Source of the DNA: Trogon surrucura | Lineage: Eukaryota; Chordata; Aves; Trogoniformes; Trogonidae | Direction of reading: 5' to 3' | DNA length: 64,000 nt | Assembly (NCBI GenBank): GCA_020746105.1 | Contig: CM036617.1 | Span: 147,316,578 to 147,380,577, forward strand | In this document: positions 1-11,356 of the stretch, piece by piece | Position numbering within the stretch: position 1 is the stretch's first letter | How the letters are laid out: each line of letters opens with the position of its first letter | Made by a program: the position numbers and the translations under genes | The notes under the pieces: generated by a model | What the model was told of the DNA's origin: nothing | The model's input: the letters and a program-made list of their open reading frames with translations, nothing else | Database searches by the model: none

Positions 1-2560
1 CACTTCACCTGGAGCCTCTGCTTGCCACACAGTGTCCAAAGAAGGTGTAACTGTAGGGTGGCTAACAGCAGGATGCCAATCTAAGGCTTTGGTCTTGAGC
101 TTATCTGTTTTTACAGATCTGGCTTCAAACTCCCTGAGTCCTACAGTTCAGTCACAAATCTAAAAGGAAACTTCCCAATTGGGCCTGAGCACACCATGAA
201 AAAGGAAGAAAATTCTCTAAAGCCCCCAACAATTTAGTGTCACCAAAAAGGAGCTCATTTTTGTTTCTGGCTTCAGTTTGTATGCTGTCTAAAACGAATT
301 TGGATATGAACTGGACCATGTAGTATATCACAAGTGATTAACTGGACCATCTCTAATGTCTTGAAGAAATGGACAACACAAGCAAAACAGATTGTTTTTT
401 TTAAAAAAAAAGCACCAAACATAAAAAATAAGAGTTTACAGCACAGGAAACTTTAAGGTTTTACAAGGGGCCCAGCTGCCCAGTTCTTCACCAGCAGCAT
501 TCCCACCACCTTCAGTGGGAGCAGGGCTCTCTGCCCGTTCAGAGTGCGCACGAGGATCTTTATGTAGAAAACAGGAAAGAAACTCCTTTGCTAATAGGAA
601 AAAAATCCTTATAATAATACTCATCTATTTATAATGGTCAAAAAATGACAGCTTACAACAGCATGCACAGCAGTACTTTGGCAATATTTTAGCATACTGT
701 AGTATTTTTAGAAGGACTGTTCATTTACTTTCTCCTAAATGCCGGAATTCTTATTTTTCAACAAACGCTCTGTTTTTTGGTGTATCCATATGCCAACATC
801 AGAGTGTTTTATATCAGGATAAGTACGAACTGCAGGCAGAAACAAAGCTCCTGTACGCACGTTGCATTACAGCAGCGCTGTCAGCGATGCCAAGTCTCAA
901 TCTCCTCCCATGCTTTATGCAGCAATAGTTAGCTACGCTACTTACAAACCTTCTTGGAACGCAGTGGTACATTTTTACGATGAGTAACAGAAAACTGCTG
1001 TCTCTTCATCCTGAACATTGAGGAATTATCCCACTGTAAACAATACATCTGACAGTTTAATGGTATTGCTCAACCTAACTGGTTTTGGCAAGCAGAGCAT
1101 ACGGCAACAGCGCAGCAAGATGTATGTTTAAGCACTCTTCTATCTTCTCAGCACAGAGACCTCAGAAGGGTAGCTCACCATTTCAAAAATTAGCTAGCTA
1201 CCTGCATATTTAGGCAAAAAACACTAGGCTTTCTGTTAAGTCGCACCCGGTACTATGAGATCACGACAACAGGACTATCAGCATCCCTAAGAACCTCTAC
1301 AGCTGGTGCTCCAACACGTATAGACAAAATTCACAGCCTTTTATTTTCTTTCGACAAAGCATGTACTAGCTTCCGTCGCTTAAAAAAACTTGTATTAGGC
1401 TAAATTAAATACACGTGCACCCACATGCTAACTGAATTAACTCGAAACAGTCAATACATCTCAAATGTCCATCTGTTTACATAAGACACTCGCAGCTTTC
1501 AAGTCTTGTGCTCCTTACAGTGTAACTCGCGACCAAAACAGCTTAAGTTCAACCAGAAAGCTCTGCTGTGAGATTTCCATGCATAATGGCCATGTGTTTA
1601 TTGGCTTCTCGTGTTCAAACCATGTCAGAATAGACATGCTATCCATTCACAAAACGCAGCACATCAAAGCCAGCCTTCCCCTCTTCAGCTGAAAAAATCT
1701 CATAAAACCAAACTGGCTATAGCCCAGCCAGATACTACAGTTAAATTAAAATATTTTTTTTTAAAAAAAATCTCCCTTTGCAATTCTAGTTTAATAGTTG
1801 TAAATAGCGTATTTCGCAGGACAAAAAAAAATTCATTTCTGAGGCAGTCGTGTATTTTACAGTGCTGGGAAGGATATAAAGAGGATATAAAAATAGCAGC
1901 AGATACAAGTAGCAGTTCTCAGGTAAGTTTCAGGTGATGAAATATTTCGATGAAGAACTTTGTACTAGCTCCTCATTTACAAGAAGTAGCTTTTTTAATC
2001 TGAGTGGCTCACTTCAGCAAGGCTGCAGACGTCTAGCGGTATCTGAATTGGGAGGAGGAAAGCCAGGACACGTTATCTCTCAGTTCTGCAGCTGGAATCA
2101 AACTTCCTTTTTTCATTTGACAGCGATGGAGCAAAATGCAGCTCTATTTAAAAAAAAAAAAAACAAAACACAAACCACCAAGCCACATTTCCCATCTAAT
2201 TTTAGGATATTGCTGGCTTTCCTTTTACAATAGTTAAGCGGTAGCAATGCTAACAAATGCTACCTGTACCCGTGTGTGATACTAGCCTCTCAGAGAAAAC
2301 ACTTCTCATCAGACACCGTCCTCCTGGACGCCCCTACTGTACTGCTGTTGTTGATGATCGCGATGTTGAACGCCTACAAATCTCCCACGTGCCTATTTCG
2401 TTGGCCTGCTGGTTTAAGAAGGGGAGGGAAAAAAAAAAAAAAAGAAAAAAAAAGCTAGAGGCCATTATTCATGAACAGTAAGAAAACAAATCACTCTTAG
2501 ACCTACTCCTCTTGCAGATTCCCACACTTATTACCCAAAATCCCACAGCTTGCTATTGGT
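1..2560. other. AT-rich single-copy flank, no gene recognised
   Basis: This stretch borders the CpG island and holds no open frame resembling a known protein. The longest open frames are about 60-108 codons, have no protein-like domains, and are expected by chance. Several A runs occur (for example 2145-2162 and 2430-2455). The sequence has no CR1 or other repeat that I can recognise. It could be the first intron or 5' region of a minus-strand gene, or upstream DNA of a plus-strand gene; nothing here decides between them. Confidence 0.5.
2555..2559 (-). promoter_or_regulatory. Inverted CCAAT box
   Basis: The plus strand reads GCTATTGGTTCTAC, so the minus strand carries AACCAATAGC, a good NF-Y type CCAAT core. 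It sits at the left shoulder of the CpG island. Binding is inferred from the motif only. Confidence 0.35.
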
Positions 2561-3061
2561 TCTACCCTTGACCAAAGTACAGGGCTGAGGCAGCATGCCA
2601 TCCCCAGGGAAAAGCCGATCACGTTCCTCCCGGCAAGCGGCTCCGGTTATTCTAGGATCGCAGTCGGGCTGGAATAAAGTCTCTTAACTTTTCTGAGAAG
2701 GCAGAGCTCGCTCCCGGCACCGGTGCTGGCCCAGCCCGACTCGGGGCCGCGCTCCGCACCCAGCCCGGGAGATCATTTCCTTCCCCCCTCCTCGCCGACC
2801 CGTTTACTTTTTGAGAGGAAAGCAGCCCAAACGAGTGAAACCGAGAGCCTTCAAGCCCCCTTCCACGGAGTCACACTCCTGCTCCGGCAGAAGCGAGGAA
2901 CTCGCCTCGCACAAATAACGTCAACAAGACTCGTCCCGCCGCCTCCCCCCCGCCTCCCCCCCGCCTCCCGCCGGTGCCCGCCGGTGCCCCCGCGGCCGCG
3001 GCGAGCCGGTTCGCCCCTGCGCGCTTCCCCGGCAGCGGCGCGGCGGCCGCCGCCGCTCGGC

Positions 3062-3071
3062 ACTCACGCAC
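3062..3071 (-). other. Minus-strand splice donor candidate
   Basis: On the minus strand this reads GCGTGC|GTGAGTG. The upstream 60 bases contain a short open frame beginning MAQPSGSRRSRR with a good start context (ATG at 3148-3150), which stops before the donor. If transcribed this could be an upstream ORF in a 5' leader. Confidence 0.25.
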
Positions 3072-3202
3072 GCACGCACGGAGAGGCAATTACAATAATT
3101 TAAAGCTTCCTGTCCGCCGGCTCCGCCGGGATCCCGAGGGCTGAGCCATGCCCGGGCACAGCGGCGGCTCCCCCGGCACACACGCGCGGGCACAGCGGCC
3201 GG

Positions 3203-3215
3203 CCCGCCCCCGCCC
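3203..3215 (-). promoter_or_regulatory. Sp1/KLF GC boxes
   Basis: CCCGCCCCCGCCC on the plus strand gives two overlapping GC boxes on the minus strand. Such boxes are typical of TATA-less island promoters. The site is short, so it marks promoter character rather than an exact start. Confidence 0.4.
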
Positions 3216-3225
3216 CAGCGGCAGC

Positions 3226-3259
3226 AAGAGGAGGAGGAGGAGGAGGAGGAAGGGGGGGG
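3226..3259 (+). repeat. GGA trinucleotide run and G run
   Basis: A 34-base pure purine stretch with GGA units, ending in eight G residues, lies inside the CpG island. It contributes Glu/Arg/Gly or Leu/Pro runs to spurious reading frames here and could form quadruplex structure. Confidence 0.7.
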
Positions 3260-3504
3260 CGTGACAAGTTGTGCCAAACTTCGGGAGGTGTGCGAGCGCC
3301 CTGGAGGAAGCCGGCCGCGCTGACAGCGGCCCCGCCGCCTCCCCCGCCCCGCCAGCGGTGCCCACCCCCCGGGGCTGCCCCTCGCCGGGCTCCGGCCGCC
3401 CGCCCCCGCCGCCCGGGGAGCCCCACGGGGCGCTGAGCGCTGAGCGCCCGCCGCCCCGGGAGCAGCCGCAGCGAGGAAGAAAGTTAAAACGGCGGCGGTC
3501 GCGC

Positions 3505-3514
3505 ACCTACCCGC
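3505..3514 (-). other. Minus-strand splice donor candidate
   Basis: Read on the minus strand the sequence is AGCGG|GTAGGTGCGC, a good donor with GTAGGT. A minus-strand first exon would end at 3511. It supports transcription toward the left out of the island. Confidence 0.35.
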
Positions 3515-3616
3515 TGTCTGCAATGTCTCCTCCGGGCGCGGGGTGCTAAGTGAGACACTGGCGGGGTGGGGAGAGGCAGAGGTGCGGGGAGGGACCGGGA
3601 GATGGGTGTTTGGTGA

Positions 3617-3676
3617 TCTCTTCCTTTCTCTTCCCCCCTCCTTCCCCCCCCCCCCCTTCCCCCTTCTCCTCTCTCT
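3617..3676 (+). repeat. 60-bp pure pyrimidine tract in the island
   Basis: Sixty consecutive C/T bases, including a run of 13 C residues at about 3644-3656. Polypyrimidine tracts in promoters can form triplex (H-DNA) and are often nuclease sensitive. It splits the island into two GC-rich halves. Confidence 0.75.
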
Positions 3677-3824
3677 GTCTCTCAAGGACGAGGTGAAATC
3701 CCTTTGCTGGTCATGAGGCGGCTTCAGAGACAAACAGCACAATGCGAGTGCAAATAACAAAAGGGAAAAAAAACCCACAAAACAACAACAACAAAACAGG
3801 AGAGGGAGAGGGAGACCGGGAACA

Positions 3825-4080
3825 ATGGGGGAGGAGAGCCTCGCCTCGCCGCGCCGCGTCTGGCCGCCGCCGGCACCCCGGCAGGCAGGCAGGCAAGCAG
3901 GAGGAGGAGGAGGAGGCGGAGAGGAAGGCGAGGTGGCGGCAGCGGGGAGGGGGCTGCGCGGGGAGTCCCCCCGGCGTGACGGGGCTGCCTCAGACCAGCC
4001 CCGACCTCCTCCCCGCCGCCTGCCACCGCCCGCCCCGCCGCGCACCGGGGCGGCCCTGAGCGGCGGCAGGGCGGCCAACG
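3825..4080 (+). CDS. Candidate first coding exon of an unidentified gene
   Basis: An ATG at 3825 has a strong initiation context (A at -3, G at +4). It opens a frame of 85 codons plus one base that runs into a perfect donor, GTAAGT at 4081-4086, leaving phase 1. The frame would otherwise stop seven bases past the junction (4086-4088), so it only makes sense spliced. The predicted N-terminus begins MGEESLASPRR and is low in complexity: a glycine run near residues 29-35, then an Arg/Pro-rich part. No domain is visible. An earlier ATG at 3742 (weaker context) opens another frame that ends at 4059, before the donor, so it would act as an upstream ORF. The exon may equally be entirely untranslated. 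The downstream acceptor is not found, and the following intron would run out of the window. Confidence 0.25.
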
Positions 4081-4088
4081 GTAAGTGA
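4078..4088 (+). other. Plus-strand splice donor GTAAGT
   Basis: The sequence AACG|GTAAGTGACG matches the U1 donor consensus at all six first intron positions. It lies in the middle of the CpG island and is the best donor found there. It argues for a plus-strand transcript with exon 1 ending at 4080. Confidence 0.5.
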
Positions 4089-4140
4089 CGCTCCCGCCGC
4101 CCCCGCTGAGCCCGCATACGGCCGCCACTAACACCACTAC

Positions 4141-4163
4141 CATCATCATCATCATCATCATCA
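4141..4163 (+). repeat. (CAT)7 microsatellite
   Basis: Seven CAT units plus a partial one, about 60 bases downstream of the plus-strand donor. On the minus strand it reads as GAT/ATG units. It produces a poly-Asp run in an otherwise meaningless minus-strand frame. Confidence 0.85.
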
Positions 4164-4180
4164 CCGTCCTTCGGGGAGGG

Positions 4181-4191
4181 AGGGGCGGGGG
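4181..4191 (+). promoter_or_regulatory. Sp1/KLF GC box
   Basis: AGGGGCGGGGG is a strong GC-box match, about 100 bases downstream of the plus-strand donor. A site at this position would suit a minus-strand transcript or a downstream plus-strand start. Confidence 0.4.
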
Positions 4192-4747
4192 CAGCAGCTG
4201 ACCGCCGGTTGAACGAGCGGTTCGAAGCGGTGGGGGGTACGGAGCCCTTCCCGCCTTCTCCCCCACCCCGCCCGGGAACTTTTTCACCGAGCTGGGCTAC
4301 CGCAGGTCCCGGGGACGTCGCTAGCGGGTCCGTTCCCGAGGAGGAGTCTCCCTCCCGCTCTTTGCTAGGAGTAAACACCGGGGAGTTGCGTGTCCGCTGG
4401 CACCTCCTGCACCGGCAGCCCCTGTCACACCGGTGCGGTCGCGCACACGCACGGCCGCTGGCGGGGACGCGACCCCTGCAGCAGCCCCTCTCCTCTCCTC
4501 AGCTCCCCCTCTTCATCTCCGGGACCCCCGGCTATCCGCAGCCCCCACGCGTGCGCAGGAACACGGGGGGTGGGGGAAACAGAAGTTTGGGTCCCCCCCT
4601 CCGTGCTCTTCCCTCCCCAGGGGCCGCCGACGAGGCGCCGCCCCGCGTTCCTCCAAAAAAAAAAAGCCGCGGCGGGTTTGAGGATCTCCGCTGCTGCCAC
4701 CCCCGCGCCGCGAGTGGGGTTCCGCGAGTGGGGCGCCCAGCGGCGGG

Positions 4748-4757
4748 GTTACCTCAG
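4748..4757 (-). other. Minus-strand splice donor candidate
   Basis: On the minus strand this reads CTGAG|GTAACC, a donor-like match that would end an exon at 4754. It is one of four such sites on this strand in the island. Confidence 0.25.
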
Positions 4758-4968
4758 CGGCGGGAGGGCGGCCTGCGGGATCCCCGCCCGCCCGGGGTAT
4801 CCGCCGCGGGGCCGGTCGGGCTGCGGCTCCTCCGCCCGCCGGCCTCAAACACGTCCCCGGAGCGGAGGGGCCGGGGGAGCCCCCGCAGTATCAGCGCTTC
4901 CCCCCAGGCAGGCGGGGAAGGAGCGTTGCGCCCGGCTCCGCAGCCCGCCCTCTGCCCCGGAGCCCCCG

Positions 4969-4978
4969 GTTTACCTCC
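4969..4978 (-). other. Minus-strand splice donor candidate
   Basis: On the minus strand this reads GAG|GTAAAC after a GGA-rich stretch. It is a plausible donor for an alternative minus-strand first exon ending at 4975. Confidence 0.3.
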
Positions 4979-7900
4979 TCCTCCTCCTCTCCGCCAGCAC
5001 CCCTTTGGGTGAGCGCAGCCGTGTCCGGCCGCCGCCAGCCCTCGGGGACCCGACCGGCCGCTCCCGGGGCTCCGCGCGTGGGTGGGGGGTACGTTGCGGG
5101 GGGGGGGAGGTGCGGGGGAGGGTGTTGTGTTTTCCTCTCGGCAGCCGTGTGTTCTGCCCGTACTTAAACCAGCTGTTTGGGAGCAAGCCCGTGTGCCGGC
5201 GGAGCGCCCCGGTGCCCGGGGGAACGGCGGCCGCAGCCCGGGGCCGGCGGGAAGCAAGCCCACCGCCGCCGCCGATGCTAATAAAGTCACGGTGTGCGAG
5301 TGAGAGAGGTCTCCGTCGCTCTCCGTCTCTTGTTTACTTACGGGGTCTTTTATTTTTTAATTGAGCGTTTTGTACACGTGCTGTGACGAAGCGCTGCAGC
5401 CGGCGGGGCTGGCCGGGGTTTGAGCCTGAGAGTGGGAAACGCGGAACTGCGCAGCCTGAGCCAAATGGTTCAAAGAAGAGCGAGTTCGGTTATTATTCAT
5501 CTCCACGAGGGAAGTCTTATCTTCTACAAATATTTGATACTGGGACAAGTCCAATAATTAACAAGAACAATCAAACAATTTCACTGCCTTCTTGGGGATT
5601 TAAAAAGTCATCATCTGGAATTCATGAGCATTACAACTTTTTTTTTTTCTTTTTTTTTTCTGCTTGGATGCGTTATTATATACGATCTTTCCAGTGTGTG
5701 TGTCCCCCTAAGTGATTTTACCCTTTGATGCAAAAAGATGCAAACCATTAACAGCGTAGATAGTATTCACAACTGCTGATTCAGTAAGACTTCAGACCTC
5801 TCTGTAGGAGTGGGGAGAGAGGGTGGTAATCCTGATGGGAAAAGGAAAAAAAAAAAAAAATGAGAGAGAGATGGAGGAATGTTTCTTTCTTGGCTTCCTC
5901 CCTACCTCTGTGTCAGGAACTCCCACGGGAGTCCTGTGGGTGGGATGGGAGCAGTGCAGATCTAAGGCACTACTGCCTAGCATGAGGCTGGCCAGCGCTG
6001 CCTAGATGCGAGCATCAGCCTTCCCAGCCAGCCTCATAACTCCTCTTAGCAGAGGAAAAGCCGGAGGAGTGGGATTCCTGAGCTCTGCCGCATGGCCTTC
6101 AGGACCTCTTTGCTGTCTGGCTGCTGTGAGCCAAGCAGGCCAGACAGGTAATGGCCCACAGCCTAGCTGTATCAGAAAAAAAAACCCAACAAAAACCAAA
6201 CCAAGACCCAAATGTGCCTCATCTGGATCAAATTCAGACATTTGAGAAAGGTACTCATGGGCTGAATGGCAAAGTTTCACCCTGTGCTGCCCCAGCCGTC
6301 AAATCCCGCACAAGTTCTCACACTGGTCATTAAAGTCTCAAGTCCTCAGTCCCCACCTTCTCATGCGAACCCCCCATTCTGGTGGCTACCAACCCCCAGG
6401 ACTGGCATGGATAATGAAATATGTTGAACATGTAGGTAATTTCAAGCTGAGGGACCTACAGCCAGACTTCTCTGGGTTAGGCTGGCAGGGGTAAATGTGT
6501 CCTCGCCACATCCTTCAGAGCTCTTTTCTATCAGTACAATTCCCACCCATTTTCTGCCACAAGTACTGCCCTAGACTTCTCCTCTTGCTTTATGCCAGCT
6601 CCTTGTTACAATCACGATGAAGTTCTGTGCAGTTCAACACAAGAAAGGAATTAGGGTGGTTAGGTCCAAAACTAATCTGGAGTGAAGAGAAAAAGCCAAA
6701 TGCGGGTGCCCTTTATTTAAGATCAAAAGCACAATGATGTGAGATTGTATTATGCTCTCCATGGGAGCTGTATTTTTCTCCTCCTACAATAGGATTAAGG
6801 TGTTCAGTGGAAAAGAGAATTACAATAAGAAACAAAAAGCCCCATTGGACTGGTACTAGCTGCATTTGAGTTTCTCTTAAATAATGAGGATATTTCATCC
6901 CTCGAAGACTATCGTCCTATTTCCAAACACTTTTAAAACCAATAATTGTGAATACCAATAATAATTACTATTTGTTGCTAAGGATTCATTCTGCTTTGCT
7001 TTTTTTTCCCATTTACTTAAAGGAAGGATGTTGCCATTTCTGCATTGACTCATTTCAAAATTTTCAGTCAACCAAATGCTTTTTTAGTAGAACCTAAAGA
7101 CACCTCCGTATTTAGCTCTGCATATTTGAGAGCAGAGGATGTTGAATGTTAGTACACACAGGCTGGACACAGCTGGGAGCACAGCTTCAAGCCACTTTTC
7201 CACCCTGAATAACTAAAGAAAGCACAAAAGACATTTTTTCATCACAACTTACCCATTGAAAGGCAGGCTACTGTGCAGAAATTGCTACCTGTTTTAAATC
7301 TGAAATTTGCAAAGTTTTTGCTAACTTTCAGTTTCCCAACACCACAGAAGCATGGCTTGAGCCTAGTTTTGTTCTGGTGTCCATGGAAGCTGACTGTTTT
7401 TAAATTGAAGGTATCAACCACCTAAAGGTGGGCATCGTGCACCTAGAAACCAGTTTGCACATACTCAGTGAAGGTGCTTTATACGCAGGTCCACCTTCAC
7501 TAAATTGCCCCCACCCCTGTACCCGTAAGTTCAACAGTTACATTTTTACGCACAACTCCATCAGGAAAATAAAATAAAAAAAAAATAGGGCCAGTCCCTC
7601 TGCTTGCGCAGAGTTGGTCTGTCTTCAGGTCTCCCTCATTTTGTCCTTTGGCTACCCCTCTTCACAAGCTGCTGCATGTGCCTTCTTGCTTTACCCTCCT
7701 AGAAAACCCAAGAGAGCTCATTTTCTATTACATTGAGACTTGGCACGCTTGTTTTCACAAGAGCTGGTGTCAAATGGTACCTTTCTCATATAGGTTTGTT
7801 ACTACCTTTCAGAGGTATAAATGACGACATTGAAGAACAAAGCCCGAGTGCTATGAAACGACATTATCTTTGTGCCAAAGTAATCCAATTATTGAGGTAC

Positions 7901-8512
7901 TGTGATAACCTTAAAGCCATATCAAAATGAAGAAACCACTTAGGAGCTTACAAACATCTGTTTTCGTATCAGAGTGTATCAGCACAAGAACACCCTTATG
8001 TGGTCCTAATCAGTCAAAGTATCGCTCTCGTCTTTCACGTTCAGCATGGCTTATCTACTTCTCCATAATAAAATCAAGGTGATACTTACACTGATATCTA
8101 TTAGCAGGAAAAGCTTCTGTTACTTAAATTGAGGCAATCTGCTTTTATGCAGGTCCTCTCTCCTTTCCCCCAGAGGCAACAGAGAATCCCAGTTATGATA
8201 TTTCAAAAAAGGCATCCAAATAACTTCCTAGGAAACATAAAACATGCTGCTGTTGTATCCCTGAATAGGGCTCTCTATCCAGTTTCTTGTTAACTGGTTC
8301 CTCAAACTAAATGACAAGAGCTGTGTTTCAGCAGAGTAACTGATCGTTTTAACTGAAGTTGAGATCCCATGTTTAGGTCCTATTTAACTAAGCAAGGAAT
8401 ATATTTATTTTTAGTAGAAGGTGGGTACAAAATCTGAAATAAACAGGAAATATTGATCAAATTAAATGTTGATTAGGTGTCCTGTAATTTAAACTACTGC
8501 AGGCATATGGAA

Positions 8513-8536
8513 CAATAAAAATAAATAAATAAATAA
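8513..8536 (+). repeat. (ATAA)n microsatellite
   Basis: A short run of ATAA units within AT-rich DNA. It has no coding context. Confidence 0.7.
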
Positions 8537-11342
8537 GTGCCATCTGAAGAAGTTAAGATACTTAATTTTAGTTGTCCATGCTAAGCAAAAATTAAATATT
8601 ACAAGAATCTATAAACAGCTTTCAGTTTCAATAATGGATTAAAGGCCCAAGCAACACTCATCTATCATGCTGCCATTAGTAACTCTTAGATTTCAATGAG
8701 ATTACTCACATATATAAAAATAAGCATAATCTATCAGGACACACAGATGAATAAAGACAGTCACAAGGATGGATTTAAGAAGCAGGCTGGAACTTCATTA
8801 ACACAATATTTTCACATGTCAAGCAGTTAAGTGGGCCCAGGGCAGGGATTACAAAACTACAGTTTAGGGCAGATCCTCCCTAATCTCTCACTTACAATGA
8901 GCTCATATCTGAAAGCCACCCCTCCACCCTTCCCCAAGAAAAGGGAGGAAGACCTAAATCCCACAACACTATTTAGGTTTGCTTCTTTCCTAGGCACAAA
9001 TCCAACAGCAAAGTTCCAGATTTCTTTTTAATTTCAACCTGAGTTCACATTGAACATTATCTAAAATTTTCCAGAAATTCCAATTTATGAATTAATACAT
9101 ATATTCTCATGTATTCCATTTCCAAATCCCACTTTTCAGCCTACCCATGGCTCCGTGGTGCGACAAAGGCCATGAAAACATTTTATGTCTCCCCCAACCA
9201 TACCCTAATAGAAGATCAAACCTTTCTTGATACCAGAATACGTGAGCAGGTGATAGCATCCCAAGACCATGGCTTACATGCCATGACACAGAAGGAGAGG
9301 ATTAATGTAGCCTAAGGCAGAGAGACACCCAAACCCTAGCTTCACTTAAGTGCCTAACAAAAGCCAGAGAACCGGTCAAGGATCGCAGCTGGCAGTCTCA
9401 CACACATATTCTGACTGTCCCCTTTCTTTCTTGCCTGTTTACCCCACCACCAAGTTAATTAATAGTGTTTTTCCGTGGAGCCTCCACTGGAGGTGGAAGA
9501 AGCAGTTGCAGATGAGGAACCATGTGGTGATGCTTACTTACGTATGGAGACCACTAGAAACGTGTCCTGCATGGCTCAGTGGGGGTCACTTGGGACTAAT
9601 TAGTCAGGGCAGACCATTAGGACACTGCAAGTGAGGTACTTCCAGACCCCCAAGTAATCGAGGTATGTCAGCACGACGCAGTGTTTTGCACAGCATGCGT
9701 GTGAAATTCAAGCAAGGACTGCAACATAAAGTTTTCAAAGCGATCAGGAGTGTTGGGTGCTCTACAAGCTGAAGAAATTGTGGTGCCTCAGGCGGCAGCA
9801 CAGAGTTTTCCAAAAGCAGGTGTCTTTCATTTTCTTAAATCTAGCCCCATTTTCTAAAACTGGTGATCGACTGAGAAAAGGGATGCAATCAAAATCGTCT
9901 TTGGCTGCTGAGAATAGAGACCAGTTCCTGTGAGTAAATTTTAGCAGGACTGAGCACTTCGTGTCTTATCAGTAGCACAGGAACAGGGATTTGTATATAC
10001 TGTTTTATTAAGATTAGTATCTCTACAGTGCTCCTTAAATGAAAACAAAAGAAAAAAATGCTATAAAAGGACAGAGAAAATGACTCAATTTCCCGTCATT
10101 GCCAAAAGCCTCTAATTTTGAATATAACCAACTTTTGTACCACAAGACAGAGTTATTTTTTTATATTAAGGTGCAGTAATTAATATTAAAATAAATCTGA
10201 ATAAAAAAGTGTGATCCTGTTTAAAATTTAGCACAATTGCTCTAAGTTTATCATCCAGCATGTACACAGTGAATAATACCCCGAAGAAAAGCAAACAAAC
10301 ATAACAAAACCAAACAAAAAATAAGTATAGAAGTGGCAAGATCCCCAGGCAAAAATACTGTTCCTTACAAGACAGTTTGTTCTGTTAGTTTGTGATCTGT
10401 GTTTGAAAAATCATAGAGCCTGCACGGTTTTTGCTACAACGTTTTTCACATAGAGCTGTTTTCTTGCACTACTATCTTTTGTGGAGTGACACAGCTTCTA
10501 ATCTCACTAAATTACTATCATAAAAAACAAAGAGGAGAGCAGGTTGCAGTGCAATGAGACATCGTTTGTATTTGTAACAGGGCAATCACTGATTTAAAAT
10601 TGGCGTTGGAACTCCTTTTCTGAAATGATTGCTAGGTTAGAAGAATAACACTTTAAACCAGCTAGCAAAATATGGATTTCTGGAAAAGGGTTTGGGTTTA
10701 GCACTTGTCCTAGTTTGCATTTTGACTATTAGACCTGCACGTTTTAAAATGTGTGCACATTCTGTTGCTCTGCAAGTATCCAACAGTAACGCACATGAGT
10801 TCGTCACCTAGAAGGCTCATACATGTTTATATTTCATGTTTAAAGAAAACAAAGAGGCTTACAATTCCGTACTAACAAAATTCTGTTAGGAACTTAAAGC
10901 CTGTTTCATACATCCGCTCATGTGGTTACAGGTACGCCGTGAAGGATAAGCAGTGCAAAATATTTTATATTCTGCTTTTACAGTGTGTAGGCATTCAGGC
11001 TCTTCACTACAAATGACTGCACAAGGTGAGAGGCACTGGAGAATCAGGCCCCAAAGATTTTCTATACTGGATCAGATCACTGGTGCATTAAGTGTGTCAC
11101 CTCACAGCTGGATGCTCCAAAATGAACCTAGCTATCTGTGTAGTACTGTGGGAACTACTCTGGCAGTCAGGTTGCATCCAGGAGAGGAGATTGGGTTTTG
11201 TCTTTTATTTTCTTAGTGTATCTAATCAGAACTGTCCTCATTTGTGATCAAATAGTTCAGACTTCTTTAACGGTTAAACAAGAGCATCTGACTCTTGTTG
11301 TGAAACAGGATTTAAGACATGGCACAAGACATTATAAATAAT

Positions 11343-11356
11343 GGGGGGGGGGGGGG
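11343..11356 (+). repeat. Run of 14 G
   Basis: Fourteen consecutive G residues are followed by A/C-rich sequence (AACCAAACCAAC). This is an isolated homopolymer in AT-rich DNA and is prone to length error in sequencing. Confidence 0.9.

Larger units (their letters stand above)
2600..5320. promoter_or_regulatory. Large CpG island, candidate bidirectional promoter
   Basis: GC content and CpG density rise sharply at about 2600 and fall again after about 5320, against an AT-rich, CpG-poor background. The island is about 2.7 kb, long for a housekeeping island and more like those of developmental regulators; that comparison is inference. It contains GC boxes (3203-3215, 4181-4191), an inverted CCAAT motif at its left edge (2555-2559), and no obvious TATA box. 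A perfect splice donor lies on the plus strand at 4081. Donor-like sites on the minus strand lie next to 3068, 3511, 4754 and 4975. Transcription may therefore start in both directions or from several alternative first exons. I do not recognise the gene. Confidence 0.85.

Noticed and set aside
2921..4378. 485-codon minus-strand open frame across the CpG island
   Set aside because: Stop codons are rare in such GC-rich DNA. The translation is a patchwork of Pro, Arg, Gly and Ser runs, a poly-Asp from the CAT repeat and a Leu/Cys/Phe stretch from an A/C-rich tract, with no domain. Minus-strand donor sites at 3511 and 3068 would also interrupt it.
5274..5290. AATAAA in GCTAATAAAGTCACGG as a polyadenylation signal
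   Set aside because: It lies inside the CpG island at its right edge with no transcript body before it and no GT-rich downstream element; AATAAA is common by chance in the flanking DNA.
4209..5364. Two long overlapping plus-strand open frames (267 and 324 codons) in the island
   Set aside because: They overlap in different frames, have only low-complexity Pro/Arg/Ser composition, and lie downstream of the better plus-strand donor. They are best explained by GC content.
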